Source of the DNA: Phaeodactylibacter sp.
Lineage (GTDB): Bacteria > Bacteroidota > Bacteroidia > Chitinophagales > Saprospiraceae
Length of the DNA: 64,000 bases
Direction of reading: 5' to 3'
NCBI RefSeq assembly: GCF_022763345.1
Contig: NZ_JALEGS010000073.1
Location: forward strand, 1-64,000
Shown here: one piece after another, positions 7,432-16,800 of the stretch
How the letters are laid out: every line of letters begins with the position of its first letter
Numbering within the stretch: the stretch's first letter is position 1
The notes under the pieces: model-generated
Database searches by the model: none
What the model saw: the letters and a program-made list of their open reading frames with translations, nothing else
Told to the model about the DNA's origin: nothing
Program-made: the position numbers and the translations under genes

Positions 7432-10400
7432 TCAGTGTGCGACCTGAAGGGGTAAACGCCACATCTTATCTTTACTGACCACCACCATCCAATACATACC
7501 GTGTGATAAATCGGCGGTGGGCACAGTCATTTGCTGGAAGCCCGCAGACAGGACTGCTTCGTGGTACCAAAGCCTGGCGCCATCTGCTTTGAACAGGCTA
7601 AATTGTACGCGGCCTTCTTCCGGTTGCGTCCATTCCAGTGTCGCTTGATAGCTGGCTGGGTTCGGGAACACTTTGGGTGCAGCTACCTCTGGCATATCCT
7701 GGCTTGCCGTATGGTGTCTTTGCTGCTTTGGCTCAGGACTATCGTTAGACGTTTGCAGCGGATCAACGCCTGGAGGTGGATCCTGCGTAGAAACAATCAG
7801 GGTATAATCCTCCGTTTCGCCCCAGATGTAGTCTTCACAGGGGTCGATATTCGGAGCGTAACTCATAATAACCCGCATACGGGTCTGCCCCGGCGTAGCT
7901 GAAGCTGGAATCGTGAATGCCCCTCCATTCTGGAAGGGGTAATTGTTGCGGGTGTACACTTCTTCTCCCGGGTCATCGAAGTCGCCATCAATATTGAAAT
8001 CTACATAAACGCCCCAGTTTTCCGGAATCGGAGAACCATTGAAACCGGGTGTGAGCGTAAAATCAATCTCATCACCGATGATCGCAGCATGCTGCATGGC
8101 CAGGAAGTTACCGTAGCCACCGTTATTGCCGGAGTTATTGGTGATATCGCCGATCTGTACACTGGCCAGCCACTCCATGACAGAGCTTGCCGCCGCTGCA
8201 CTACAATAGATCAGCGGCTCGACCACTTCCACCGTGTACTCTTCCACTTCTCCGTAGGCCACATTTGCACAGGGCAGTGGGGGGCTGCCGTACTTCATGG
8301 AAACCCGCATGGTGTAAGTGCCTTCCGCCACGGTTGCAGGCAGCGCCATCAGGCCTGTCACCTCTGTATTCGATGGCCCGGAAGTGTAAAGTAGTTCACT
8401 CGGGTCTGAATAATCACCATCCTGGTCAAAATCAATCCAAATGCGCCAGTATTCATTGAAGGCGAAAGCGGCGTAGCCGGGGGTCAGAACAAAAGGATTG
8501 GTCGTGCCGGATTCCAGTGTGATGAGCAGCGTGGGGTCGTCTTTAAAATCCCCCAGCCCTCCATTATTGCCACTTTGGTGCTCGAAAGCCCCGAATGCCA
8601 GTTTTTCAATCCACTCATACTGTGTGGAATTGCCGCGGGAGTCACAATTTGACGGAGCGGTATCTTCAATGATAAAGGACAGCGTTGTGGAACACCCATT
8701 CGCATCTGTAACGGTGACCTGATAGCTGCCTGCCCCCAGGTTGCTGGAAGAAGCTGAAGAAAGCCCGTTGCTCCAGTTGTAAGTGTAGGGCGATGTGCCG
8801 CCATTGGCATTAAGGGTAGCGCTGCCATTGGTGCTTACACTGGCTGGCGTTGTGGTAACACTCGCATTGAGTACCGATGGCTGCTGCACCACAATATTGG
8901 CAGAAGCCTGGCACCCCAGCACATCCACAACCGTGAGGCTATAACCGCCGGCTGAAATATTCTCCAGCGTCGCCGTATTGGCACCGGTATTCCAAACGTA
9001 CTGACCGTAGTTGCCTGAACCACCAGAGACGACCGAGGTGACACGGCCATCGCTTCCACCATTACAGGAAACAGCTTCAGCCGTAAGGGAAACTTCCAAT
9101 TCGTTAATCTTCATCACTTCTGTGGAAGCGACTGCGGTGCAGCCATTCTGATCTGTTACAGTCACCTGATAGACATTAGGGTTGAGCCCGGAGATGGTGC
9201 TCGTAGTCCCGCCGTTGCTCCACAGGTAAGTATAATTGCCCGTACCGCCTGATGCGGTTACAGAAGCGACCCCATTGGCCGCACCTGTGCAGGTAGCATC
9301 TGTTGATTCTGTTTCTAAATCAATCGCTGCTGGTGCGGTCAGGTTGATGGTACTTGAAGTTTGGCAGCCATTCTGGTCCGTTACGGTAACCGAATACGCA
9401 CCTGCGCCAAGTCCGCTCAGGTTTTGGGCGGTACTGCCGGTACTCCATTCGTAGCTGTATGGAGCCTGCCCACCACCTACGATCAGGGTCAGGGCTCCAT
9501 CATTGGCTCCTGCGCAATCCGGATTATTCCGGATGAAGCTTAACGTAATGGACGGTGTTTGGGGTACATTGACGGAAGCGATTTCGACACAACCGTTGGC
9601 ATCCGTTACAGAAACGGTTAATCCACCAGGCATCAGCCCGGTCGCGGTGGATGTCGTAGCTCCATTGCTCCACAAATAGCTGTAAGGCGGCGCACCTCCG
9701 GTAAGACTCACTGTAGCAGAAGCACTGCCGCCGGAGCAACTTGCCGCAGCGGCAGAGACCGACAGAGACATGGAAGAGGCCGTCTGAACGATAGCTTGTT
9801 CAACAGCACTGCAGCCGTTGGCATCCGTTACCGTAAGAATATAAACTCCAGGCTGAAGCCCGGTCGCGACGCTGCCCTGTGCCCCATTGCTCCAATTATA
9901 GCTGTAAGGGGAGGCTCCGCCGGTGACCGTAGCAGTAATGCTGCCTGTGCCGCCGGTATTGCAGGCCACATTTGTTGCGCTCAGGGTGACATCAATCGGG
10001 GTTGCGGCACCAACGATGGCACTCCGCTGCACTGCACACCCATTGGCATCCGTGACCGTAACGGTGTAGGCACCGGGGCTTAGATTGTGAATCGACAAGT
10101 TATTGGAGCCATTGCTCCATTGAACAGTATAATTGCCCGAACCGCCTCCAATAGATTGAATGGAGGCACTTCCATCGTTATTGCCAAAACAGGAGACCGG
10201 CGTTGCTGTAACTTGTGTGGTCACCGGGTCGGGTTCTCCCAGGATGGTTTGAGCCTGCGTTGTACACCCATCTCCATTCGCTACCGTGACGCTGTAGGCC
10301 CCAGCACTGAGCCCGGTAACATAAGAGCCCGTGCTACCGTTGCTCCATTGGTAGGCGTAATCTACCTCCAGGCCTTCACTAACCGTCACACTGATAATGC

Positions 10401-13400
10401 CGTCTGGAACTCCGCTACAGCTCGGCTCCACTGTATTGAAGCTGACCTGCAGTGGGTTAGGCTGAGCAACTGATATCATTTCAGTTACGCTTTGGTTGCC
10501 ATCCGAAACCGTAACGATGTAGGTGCCAGCAGGAAGATTGCTTACACTTGACCCTGTGGCGCCATTGCTCCAGGTGTAGGTGTAACTGCCACTACCGCCT
10601 GTTGCCACGACGGTTGCACTTCCGTTATTACCGCCGTTGCAGGTTACCGGGTTGATATTTGTAACCTGCACGGTAAATTCGCTGCCGCCTGAGTTATTCA
10701 GGCAGAAAGGCGTCACCTCCTGGCTTCCAAACTGCCCGCCACTGGCCAGCAGCACACCATTTTCATCCCGTACTTCATAGGAACCATTGCCGTTTGAGCC
10801 ACAGCACATGCCATCATTATAGGAATCTTTTATGATAAACTCGAAACAACCATAGGGCAGGCATTCCGTTACCGTCAGGGAAGACATGGGGCCCTGTCCA
10901 AGGTAGGGCCCTCCGGCAGCCACCACATTCCCGGAATCGTCCCGGATTTCCCAGCTTGTCTCCTGAGGCCTGAAATCGAAGTTGAGGGTAATGTCAACTT
11001 CCGTCTGGCAAGCGAAGAAGGTATGGGGCTCGGCTTCCGTGCGCCGTCCAAATCCACTGCCTGCAATACCTGCCTCAATGGCGTACCAGCCTTCCTCTCC
11101 GGAAGGGGCTGCCATATCAAAGCTGGTGCCGCTGGTGGTCCCCTGCAGCTCCATAAATTTAGCGCCCAGGCGGTATATTCTGTAGATGTTGGCTCCGTTG
11201 ACGGGGCTCCAGGTCAGGCGGACCTGATTACCGGGTATGGTACTCACCTGGAAGTTGGGTTGCCCAATGATTGCCAGGTTACCGTTCGTACTGCTAACCT
11301 GACTACCGCGGCGCACCCGGACCTGCACGGTACCACTGGCTATGTTAGGCACATTCCAGTTGAAGTGCCGACGGGTGCCCACGATGCTGCTCGCGATGTT
11401 ATTCCAGGAATTACCTCCGTTGGTAGAGTATTCCAGCGTAAAGGAGCCATTGGAGCCATAGGCATCCCAGCGTATGGTGGTGGACTCTCCGGGTACAAGC
11501 CCGTCCCCTGCCTGTGGGTAAACCAACTTCACTTCGTCGTAAAGGAAGGTATAAACAACTACGTAGTCCTGAGTAAGGCTTGGAACCAGATAACCGTCTA
11601 CTTTTACTGTGTAATTTCCGGAGGCGGGATCCTTAATGCTAACTTGCTCCACATTATTTATGCGGTCGATGCCATTGTAGGCTGGCTTCGTGATACTGTC
11701 AATGTGTGGCACCGTGCTCAGCTTCCAGGGGTGGCGCACCTGCCCGCCCGGCGTGGCTACCGATAGGTCCAGGTCATTCACCAGGGACTTCGCAGCGACG
11801 GTAGAGCCTTCCGCGTCCGTCCAGTAAACCATAATCCGGACTTCCTTGACATTTATCGGAACGAAAACCGTATGCAGATTGGAAGAACCATTACTAACCG
11901 TAGCTTCCAAAAACTGCTCGTTTTCGATGACTTCCAATGCCCGGCCGGCATGTACCCGGCCCCAGCCGAAGTCGTAGTCCGGACCTGGGTTGCCAAGGTC
12001 ATCAGCCGTGTTCAGTAAGGTACCTTTGATCAGGGCTGCTGTGGGTTCCTGATTCCGGATTTCACGGAAAGCTTGTACGAGTGAGGCTGCCGTACCTGCC
12101 AAAAATGGAGAAGCCGCAGAAGTCCCTCCTCCAGGACCGTAGCCATTATTCGGGCGGGTGGAATAATTCCCTTGTCCGTGACCACTCAGGTCAGGCTTGA
12201 TACGACCATCAACGGTAGGGCCACGGCTGCTTGAGGCGACTCTGTTGTCGTCATAGAACAGGTTTGCTATGGCCAGAACGTTTTTGCCTGCTTTGCGGCC
12301 TCCGGTGATGTTGCCGTATCTGAAGTTGTTCTTCACCAGTGACCCATAAACCGGGCTACAGGCTGAGGAGGCGCTGTTGCCTGCCGAAAAGAAATGCAAA
12401 AGATATCCATTATCATACACCTGCTTATCAATATCCCGCGACGTAGAGGTATAGACCCCGCCACACCCCTCGCCGAAGGAGGAGGAGGTAACAACAAAAC
12501 CTTCACTGGCCTGCAGGCTCGAGGAAGCATTGATATGAGGATAGCCGGAAATATCGTAAAGCTTCAGGGAAGCGCCCGGTGCAGCACCGATACCGAGTGG
12601 ATCAATATTGCCCGCACCGCCAGCCAGGCCAAGCGTCATATCTCCGTGCGTACCAAAGTTGGTATTGGTCAAATCTTGTAAGCGCCCACGGAAGTCCTCA
12701 TGGCTAACTCCGCCATCGTCCCCGATCAGAATGAATACCCCTTCCCCATCATACATCAGCCCGGGCCCGGGGCTGAGCAGGTTTAGCCGGTGAGAAGTCC
12801 GGCCAATGAACCCTTCGTGAACAGGTGGTGCTTCGGGGAGATTCACATATTGTATAGCAGGATGGCGCGCAATGCTCAAAAGGCTGTCCTCGGGTATGGT
12901 AAGCGACAACGCTGAAGGCAGGGTATCCACCGGTGAATAGCCGAGCCCTTCGAGCGCGGCTTTCAGAGAAGACTGCGTAATACTCGGCCAGGGGCTTACC
13001 ACGATGTCCAACAAGCCATTGTTGTAGGCATAAGCGGGGAAGCTTCCTGTGGCCAGCGGCGTCGATAATTTGAAGCTGCCATCGTACGGAGCGAGCGCAC
13101 GGGCCTGAAGCTCACTGAAGTTCATGGATTCCGGCACCTTGGCCAGGTAAGCGTAGTTGGGGATATAGGCGAATAGATCTACACCATCCTGCTCCAAAAC
13201 CTGGAGCACATTATCGTCTGGTATCGCATCAAACTGAACGATGATGTAGTAATTTCCTTCGTACAAAAAGTCAGTGAATAAGGAATCGCTCTCTGAGCTG
13301 GGCAATGCGAAGGCATCAGATGGAACGGCTCCTGACTGGAAACTGACGCCATAATCCTGTGCTGCCAATGGCGAAACTCCGATTAGAATAAAAAGAACGA

Positions 13401-13422
13401 TGAACAGTAAAGTACATCTCAT
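7432..13422 (-). CDS. Giant secreted S8 (KP-43-like) protease with SprB and GEVED repeats, T9SS-exported
   Basis: A 1996-aa exported protein. It has a signal peptide (FIVLFILIGVSPLAAQ) and an N-terminal prodomain-like region to about residue 215. The subtilisin domain carries Asp235 (ILIGDDGG), His259 (FGTHGDM), oxyanion Asn349 (FSAGN) and nucleophile Ser435 (GGTSAASP). A beta-sandwich typical of KP-43-type proteases follows (VYWTDAEGSTVAAKSLVNDL), then an Ig-like module, an fn3-like module and a Cys-rich module (DSYNDGMCCGSNGNGSYEV). About nine SprB-type repeats of ~74 aa follow (about 10660-8690), then two GEVED domains (about 8650-7790) and a T9SS type-A tail beginning VFPNPASYQATLEW. The start at 13422 gives the proper signal peptide; an earlier in-frame ATG at 13476 does not. 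Likely a cell-surface or secreted protease-adhesin. It is the paralog of the next gene. Confidence 0.92.
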   Translation of the reverse strand: MRCTLLFIVLFILIGVSPLAAQDYGVSFQSGAVPSDAFALPSSESDSLFTDFLYEGNYYIIVQFDAIPDDNVLQVLEQDGVDLFAYIPNYAYLAKVPESMNFSELQARALAPYDGSFKLSTPLATGSFPAYAYNNGLLDIVVSPWPSITQSSLKAALEGLGYSPVDTLPSALSLTIPEDSLLSIARHPAIQYVNLPEAPPVHEGFIGRTSHRLNLLSPGPGLMYDGEGVFILIGDDGGVSHEDFRGRLQDLTNTNFGTHGDMTLGLAGGAGNIDPLGIGAAPGASLKLYDISGYPHINASSSLQASEGFVVTSSSFGEGCGGVYTSTSRDIDKQVYDNGYLLHFFSAGNSASSACSPVYGSLVKNNFRYGNITGGRKAGKNVLAIANLFYDDNRVASSSRGPTVDGRIKPDLSGHGQGNYSTRPNNGYGPGGGTSAASPFLAGTAASLVQAFREIRNQEPTAALIKGTLLNTADDLGNPGPDYDFGWGRVHAGRALEVIENEQFLEATVSNGSSNLHTVFVPINVKEVRIMVYWTDAEGSTVAAKSLVNDLDLSVATPGGQVRHPWKLSTVPHIDSITKPAYNGIDRINNVEQVSIKDPASGNYTVKVDGYLVPSLTQDYVVVYTFLYDEVKLVYPQAGDGLVPGESTTIRWDAYGSNGSFTLEYSTNGGNSWNNIASSIVGTRRHFNWNVPNIASGTVQVRVRRGSQVSSTNGNLAIIGQPNFQVSTIPGNQVRLTWSPVNGANIYRIYRLGAKFMELQGTTSGTSFDMAAPSGEEGWYAIEAGIAGSGFGRRTEAEPHTFFACQTEVDITLNFDFRPQETSWEIRDDSGNVVAAGGPYLGQGPMSSLTVTECLPYGCFEFIIKDSYNDGMCCGSNGNGSYEVRDENGVLLASGGQFGSQEVTPFCLNNSGGSEFTVQVTNINPVTCNGGNNGSATVVATGGSGSYTYTWSNGATGSSVSNLPAGTYIVTVSDGNQSVTEMISVAQPNPLQVSFNTVEPSCSGVPDGIISVTVSEGLEVDYAYQWSNGSTGSYVTGLSAGAYSVTVANGDGCTTQAQTILGEPDPVTTQVTATPVSCFGNNDGSASIQSIGGGSGNYTVQWSNGSNNLSIHNLSPGAYTVTVTDANGCAVQRSAIVGAATPIDVTLSATNVACNTGGTGSITATVTGGASPYSYNWSNGAQGSVATGLQPGVYILTVTDANGCSAVEQAIVQTASSMSLSVSAAAASCSGGSASATVSLTGGAPPYSYLWSNGATTSTATGLMPGGLTVSVTDANGCVEIASVNVPQTPSITLSFIRNNPDCAGANDGALTLIVGGGQAPYSYEWSTGSTAQNLSGLGAGAYSVTVTDQNGCQTSSTINLTAPAAIDLETESTDATCTGAANGVASVTASGGTGNYTYLWSNGGTTSTISGLNPNVYQVTVTDQNGCTAVASTEVMKINELEVSLTAEAVSCNGGSDGRVTSVVSGGSGNYGQYVWNTGANTATLENISAGGYSLTVVDVLGCQASANIVVQQPSVLNASVTTTPASVSTNGSATLNANGGTSPYTYNWSNGLSSASSSNLGAGSYQVTVTDANGCSTTLSFIIEDTAPSNCDSRGNSTQYEWIEKLAFGAFEHQSGNNGGLGDFKDDPTLLITLESGTTNPFVLTPGYAAFAFNEYWRIWIDFDQDGDYSDPSELLYTSGPSNTEVTGLMALPATVAEGTYTMRVSMKYGSPPLPCANVAYGEVEEYTVEVVEPLIYCSAAAASSVMEWLASVQIGDITNNSGNNGGYGNFLAMQHAAIIGDEIDFTLTPGFNGSPIPENWGVYVDFNIDGDFDDPGEEVYTRNNYPFQNGGAFTIPASATPGQTRMRVIMSYAPNIDPCEDYIWGETEDYTLIVSTQDPPPGVDPLQTSNDSPEPKQQRHHTASQDMPEVAAPKVFPNPASYQATLEWTQPEEGRVQFSLFKADGARLWYHEAVLSAGFQQMTVPTADLSHGMYWMVVVSKDKMWRLPLQVAH
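8690..10660 (-). repeat. Array of about nine SprB-type repeats
   Basis: Within the giant protease, a unit of about 220 bp (~74 aa) recurs about nine times. Each unit starts with a Cys-containing turn (for example VTCNGGNNGSATV, VSCFGNNDGSASI, ATCTGAANGVASV). It continues with a GG-x-(P/N)Y-x-Y-x-WSNG core and ends in AGxYxVTVTDxNGC. The ninth unit is degenerate: it lacks the first Cys. SprB repeats are found in Bacteroidota surface adhesins, including the gliding adhesin SprB; an extended fibre here is inferred. Confidence 0.85.
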
Positions 13423-13825
13423 ATCCTGTCTGCGTTTTGTCTGGGTGCTGCAGTTCATGCCTGAATAGCCAGCCATGAGCTACCTCAAATAAGTTTTCAT
13501 TGCATAAAATGGATGAGGTTTTAAGCCATTGGCTTAATACCTGATCCAGCCCCGTGGATATACCTCAGGGTAGTTTTGTGTTTGCAAAAATTGTGTGAAG
13601 TTCCGTGTTTGCTGACAGTTTCCTGTAACCTAAAAAAAGGGGAGTATTCAGCTCGGCATTGCGTGAGAAGTGATGAAGTCTTACGTTAATTTAGATTTCA
13701 TCTTGTCTTACAAAGTTATGTGAATAAAACTTATAAGTCAAATCTTAAACACGTTTAAATTGTGACATAGCCGATATATTTATTTTATTTGAATATTATG
13801 CCGCATAAACGACAATTGCCCCCAA
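13423..13825. other. Intergenic region between the two giant protease genes
   Basis: This AT-rich stretch of about 400 bp contains a good candidate minus-strand promoter at 13711-13742 (listed separately). No convincing ORF, tRNA or terminator is seen. If that promoter is used, the downstream protease mRNA has an untranslated leader of roughly 280 nt. Confidence 0.6.
13711..13742 (-). promoter_or_regulatory. Candidate promoter of giant protease gene 7432-13422
   Basis: On the minus strand TTTG (13742-13739) is followed after 20 bp by TAACTTTG (13718-13711). This is an exact match to the Bacteroidota housekeeping promoter TTTG-N19-21-TAnnTTTG. It lies about 290 bp upstream of the ATG at 13422. 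Confidence 0.55.
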
Positions 13826-16800
13826 TCACTGTTTAATGATATTTTGCGTCATGGTCTTCTCTCCCACTCTTACCTGTAATTGATACAAGCCCGGCGGCAC
13901 CTGGTGAAGCGAGAGCCGGAACTGCTGAATACCGCGGCTGCTCTCCGGTAAATCCCGAAGCACAACCCGTCCCAACCCATCGAAAAGCACTGCCTCGACG
14001 GGGCCCTCTTCTTCCTGAACAAAAGCGCAATGCAAAGTGCCTGCCGCAGGTACCGGCCATACTTTCAAGGCTCCAGACTGATGAGCAACCTCCCCAACCC
14101 TGTTCTGTAGGGAGGAAGGCCCATTACCGGCACTTCTCAAACCGTTACCTTGCTCTAGCATCAGTTGATAGTCCTCGACTTCACCCCAGGAAAAGGCACC
14201 ACAAGGGTTCAGCAAAGCATTCCATCGCATCTGCACCCTTACCAAAAGCGGGCCGGGCATAGTAGATTCTGGTATTTCCAGCATGCCACTGACCGGTCCT
14301 ACTGCAGGGCCGGATTGGTAGACCAATTCATTGTCGTGGTTAAAAATCCCGTCCCGGTTGAAGTCTGCCCAAACGCTCCAAAACTCTACCATCGGAGCAG
14401 CACCGTACCCAGGAGTAAGGGTCATTGACAATGACATGCCGGGGCTTACTGTATGTGACAGGTGAGTGTGGTTGCCATATCCTCCATCATTGCCGGAAAT
14501 ATAGGCCAACCCTCCGATCTGTACACCTTCAATCCACTCCTGGGAAGTACTCTGCCCAGTTGATGTGCAATACTCAACCGGACTAACGACCCGGAGGAGG
14601 TAGTCTTCCGTTTCTCCATAGAGGGCAACGCCGCAGGGATCCGGTGGGGCGAGAAAGCTCTGACTAACACGCATGACCTTCAACCCGGGCGACAGCTCCT
14701 CGGGCAATTGAAGCAAAAAGGAAAGCTCCGCTGTGTTTTGTTGTCCGGAATGAAAAACCCGCTCCCCCTGATCTTCAAAGTCCCCATCTTCATTCAGGTC
14801 TATCCATACGCGCCAGAAAACGGGCAAGGTGCCGCCCTGAAAGCCGGCCGAAAGTGACACGTTGCATAGCTGACCGGCCCGCACTGAAATCATCATGCCC
14901 GCTGAATCCACAAAAGATTCATAAGTTGTTGCATTCTGGCCGGTCTGCCGGACCATCGTATCTACCTGAACCGCCTCTATCCAGTTGTAAGCATTATTGC
15001 TTACGGCCGGCTGACAATGCTCTGGTGCTTCGGAGGAAACCTCTTCACTGAAGATACGCTGGCAGCCATTGGCGTCGGTAATGGTCAATTGATACACTTC
15101 GCTTTCACTGATGGTCATCGTAGAAGCGGTAGAACCATTTGACCATTGGAAACTATAGGGAGGGACGCCCCCGAAAACCGAGACCTCCAGGTGGTTCAGG
15201 GTGTCCGTATAGGTAATATTGGCCCCAATCTGCGGCGGGCTGGCCAGTTCGATTTGCCCGGTCGCCGTACAGCCCAGCACGTCTGTTACTGTTAGCTGAT
15301 AGTTCCCCGGTGCCAGGCTGGTTGCTGTGGATAAGTTGCTGCCATTGCTCCACTCATACTGGTAGGGAGGGTATCCTCCGACCACCGAAGCGAAAGCAGC
15401 CCCATTTTCTTCATCTGCACAAGCAGGCGCATCTCCAGCCAGGTACAAAGCCAAAGGGCTGGCATCCAAAACCTGAGCAGTAGCCGCTACAGAGCACCCT
15501 TTGCTATCTTGCACCGTGACAGAATAGCTGCCTGCCGGAATTTGCTGCAATTCCTTGCCCGTATCACCAGTACTCCAATAGTAATAGTAAGGTGCTGTCC
15601 CTCCGGAAACCATAGCACTGGCCATGCCGGTATTTACCGTACCACAACCGGAATCTTCAGTAGCAATCACGGCACTTAACGGAGCTGGTTCTGATATGAC
15701 CAAGCCAGACGTTACGCTGGTGATCTGATCAGAGATGGTGACCGTGTAATTGCCCGCCGGCAAACCTGTTATTTGCTGGGTGGTGGCACCGGTGCTCCAG
15801 TTGAAGGTATAAGTGCCAGTTCCTCCATTTGGATAGGCAATTGCCCAGCCGTCCGTTGCGCCGTTGCAACTGACGGATTCTGTTGCTGTCGTAAAAGCCT
15901 GTAAGGCCGGGTGATTGGACTCCATGCAGAAATAAGCCGTGCCATTGCCACCAAAGTGGCTCCCTTCAGCCAGCATATGCCCCTGCCAGTTAAAAAGTTC
16001 GTACTTGCCTTCACCATCTTCACAGCAAAGGCCATCGTGGCCGCTGTCCTGTACAGAAAGCGTAAAGCAGCCATCCGGCAGACAGATCGGGATCTCCAGT
16101 ATTTCACCGGCAAGATAGTCCGGGTAGGGGCCGGCTATCATCAGATCTTGCCCGGTTTCATCTGCCAGGGTCCACGTGGTTTCTCCGGGCTTGTCATCCA
16201 GAAAAAGTTTAAGCACCGCCTGGTTATTGCAAACCGATTGGCGGTAAAAATGAGCTTTAGCCCGTGGCCCTGCGCTTCCATCAGCTGTCTTGGCACGTAT
16301 GCTAAACCAGTTGCCGCTACCCTGCGGAATTGAAAACTCGAAAGCCGTTTGGCTCGTTTCGCCCAAAGGCTCCATATACTGCTCCCCAAGCGCAAATACC
16401 TCGTAAGCCGCAGCACCTTCCACCGGCGCCCAATGCATGGTCGCTTTGTGGATCCCCGTTTGTTCGATAAAGAAGCCCGGCTTGCCCAAAATGGTGAATG
16501 GCGCTGATACGCTGCTCGACTGAGCCGTACTTAACCGGACCTGATACTTACCAGACAAACCCGCCGGTACTTTCCAATTGTACAGCCAGCTGTGCCCCGA
16601 AAGGTTGGTGGCAATCGTTGTCCAGCCGCCCGATCCCACCTTTCGGTAAGCCAGTGCCAAAGGCCCTGTAGCATCAGCCTTGTCCCAAACCACTTTGAGC
16701 TGATCGCCGGGCGCTACCGTTGTTTGCGCTACAGGGTGGCGGATATCCAGCCCTGCGGATTCAAACCGGTAAACGATGAATGCAGATTGTGGCCCCTCTG

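Noticed and set aside
7424..7457. Inverted repeat around the stop codon of the giant protease
   Set aside because: The arms need a 2-nt bulge and no T-tract follows; the stronger terminator is at 7347-7388.
8690..10660. Regularly spaced repeats that could suggest a CRISPR or satellite array
   Set aside because: The ~220-bp units are in frame, diverged at silent sites and encode SprB-type protein repeats.
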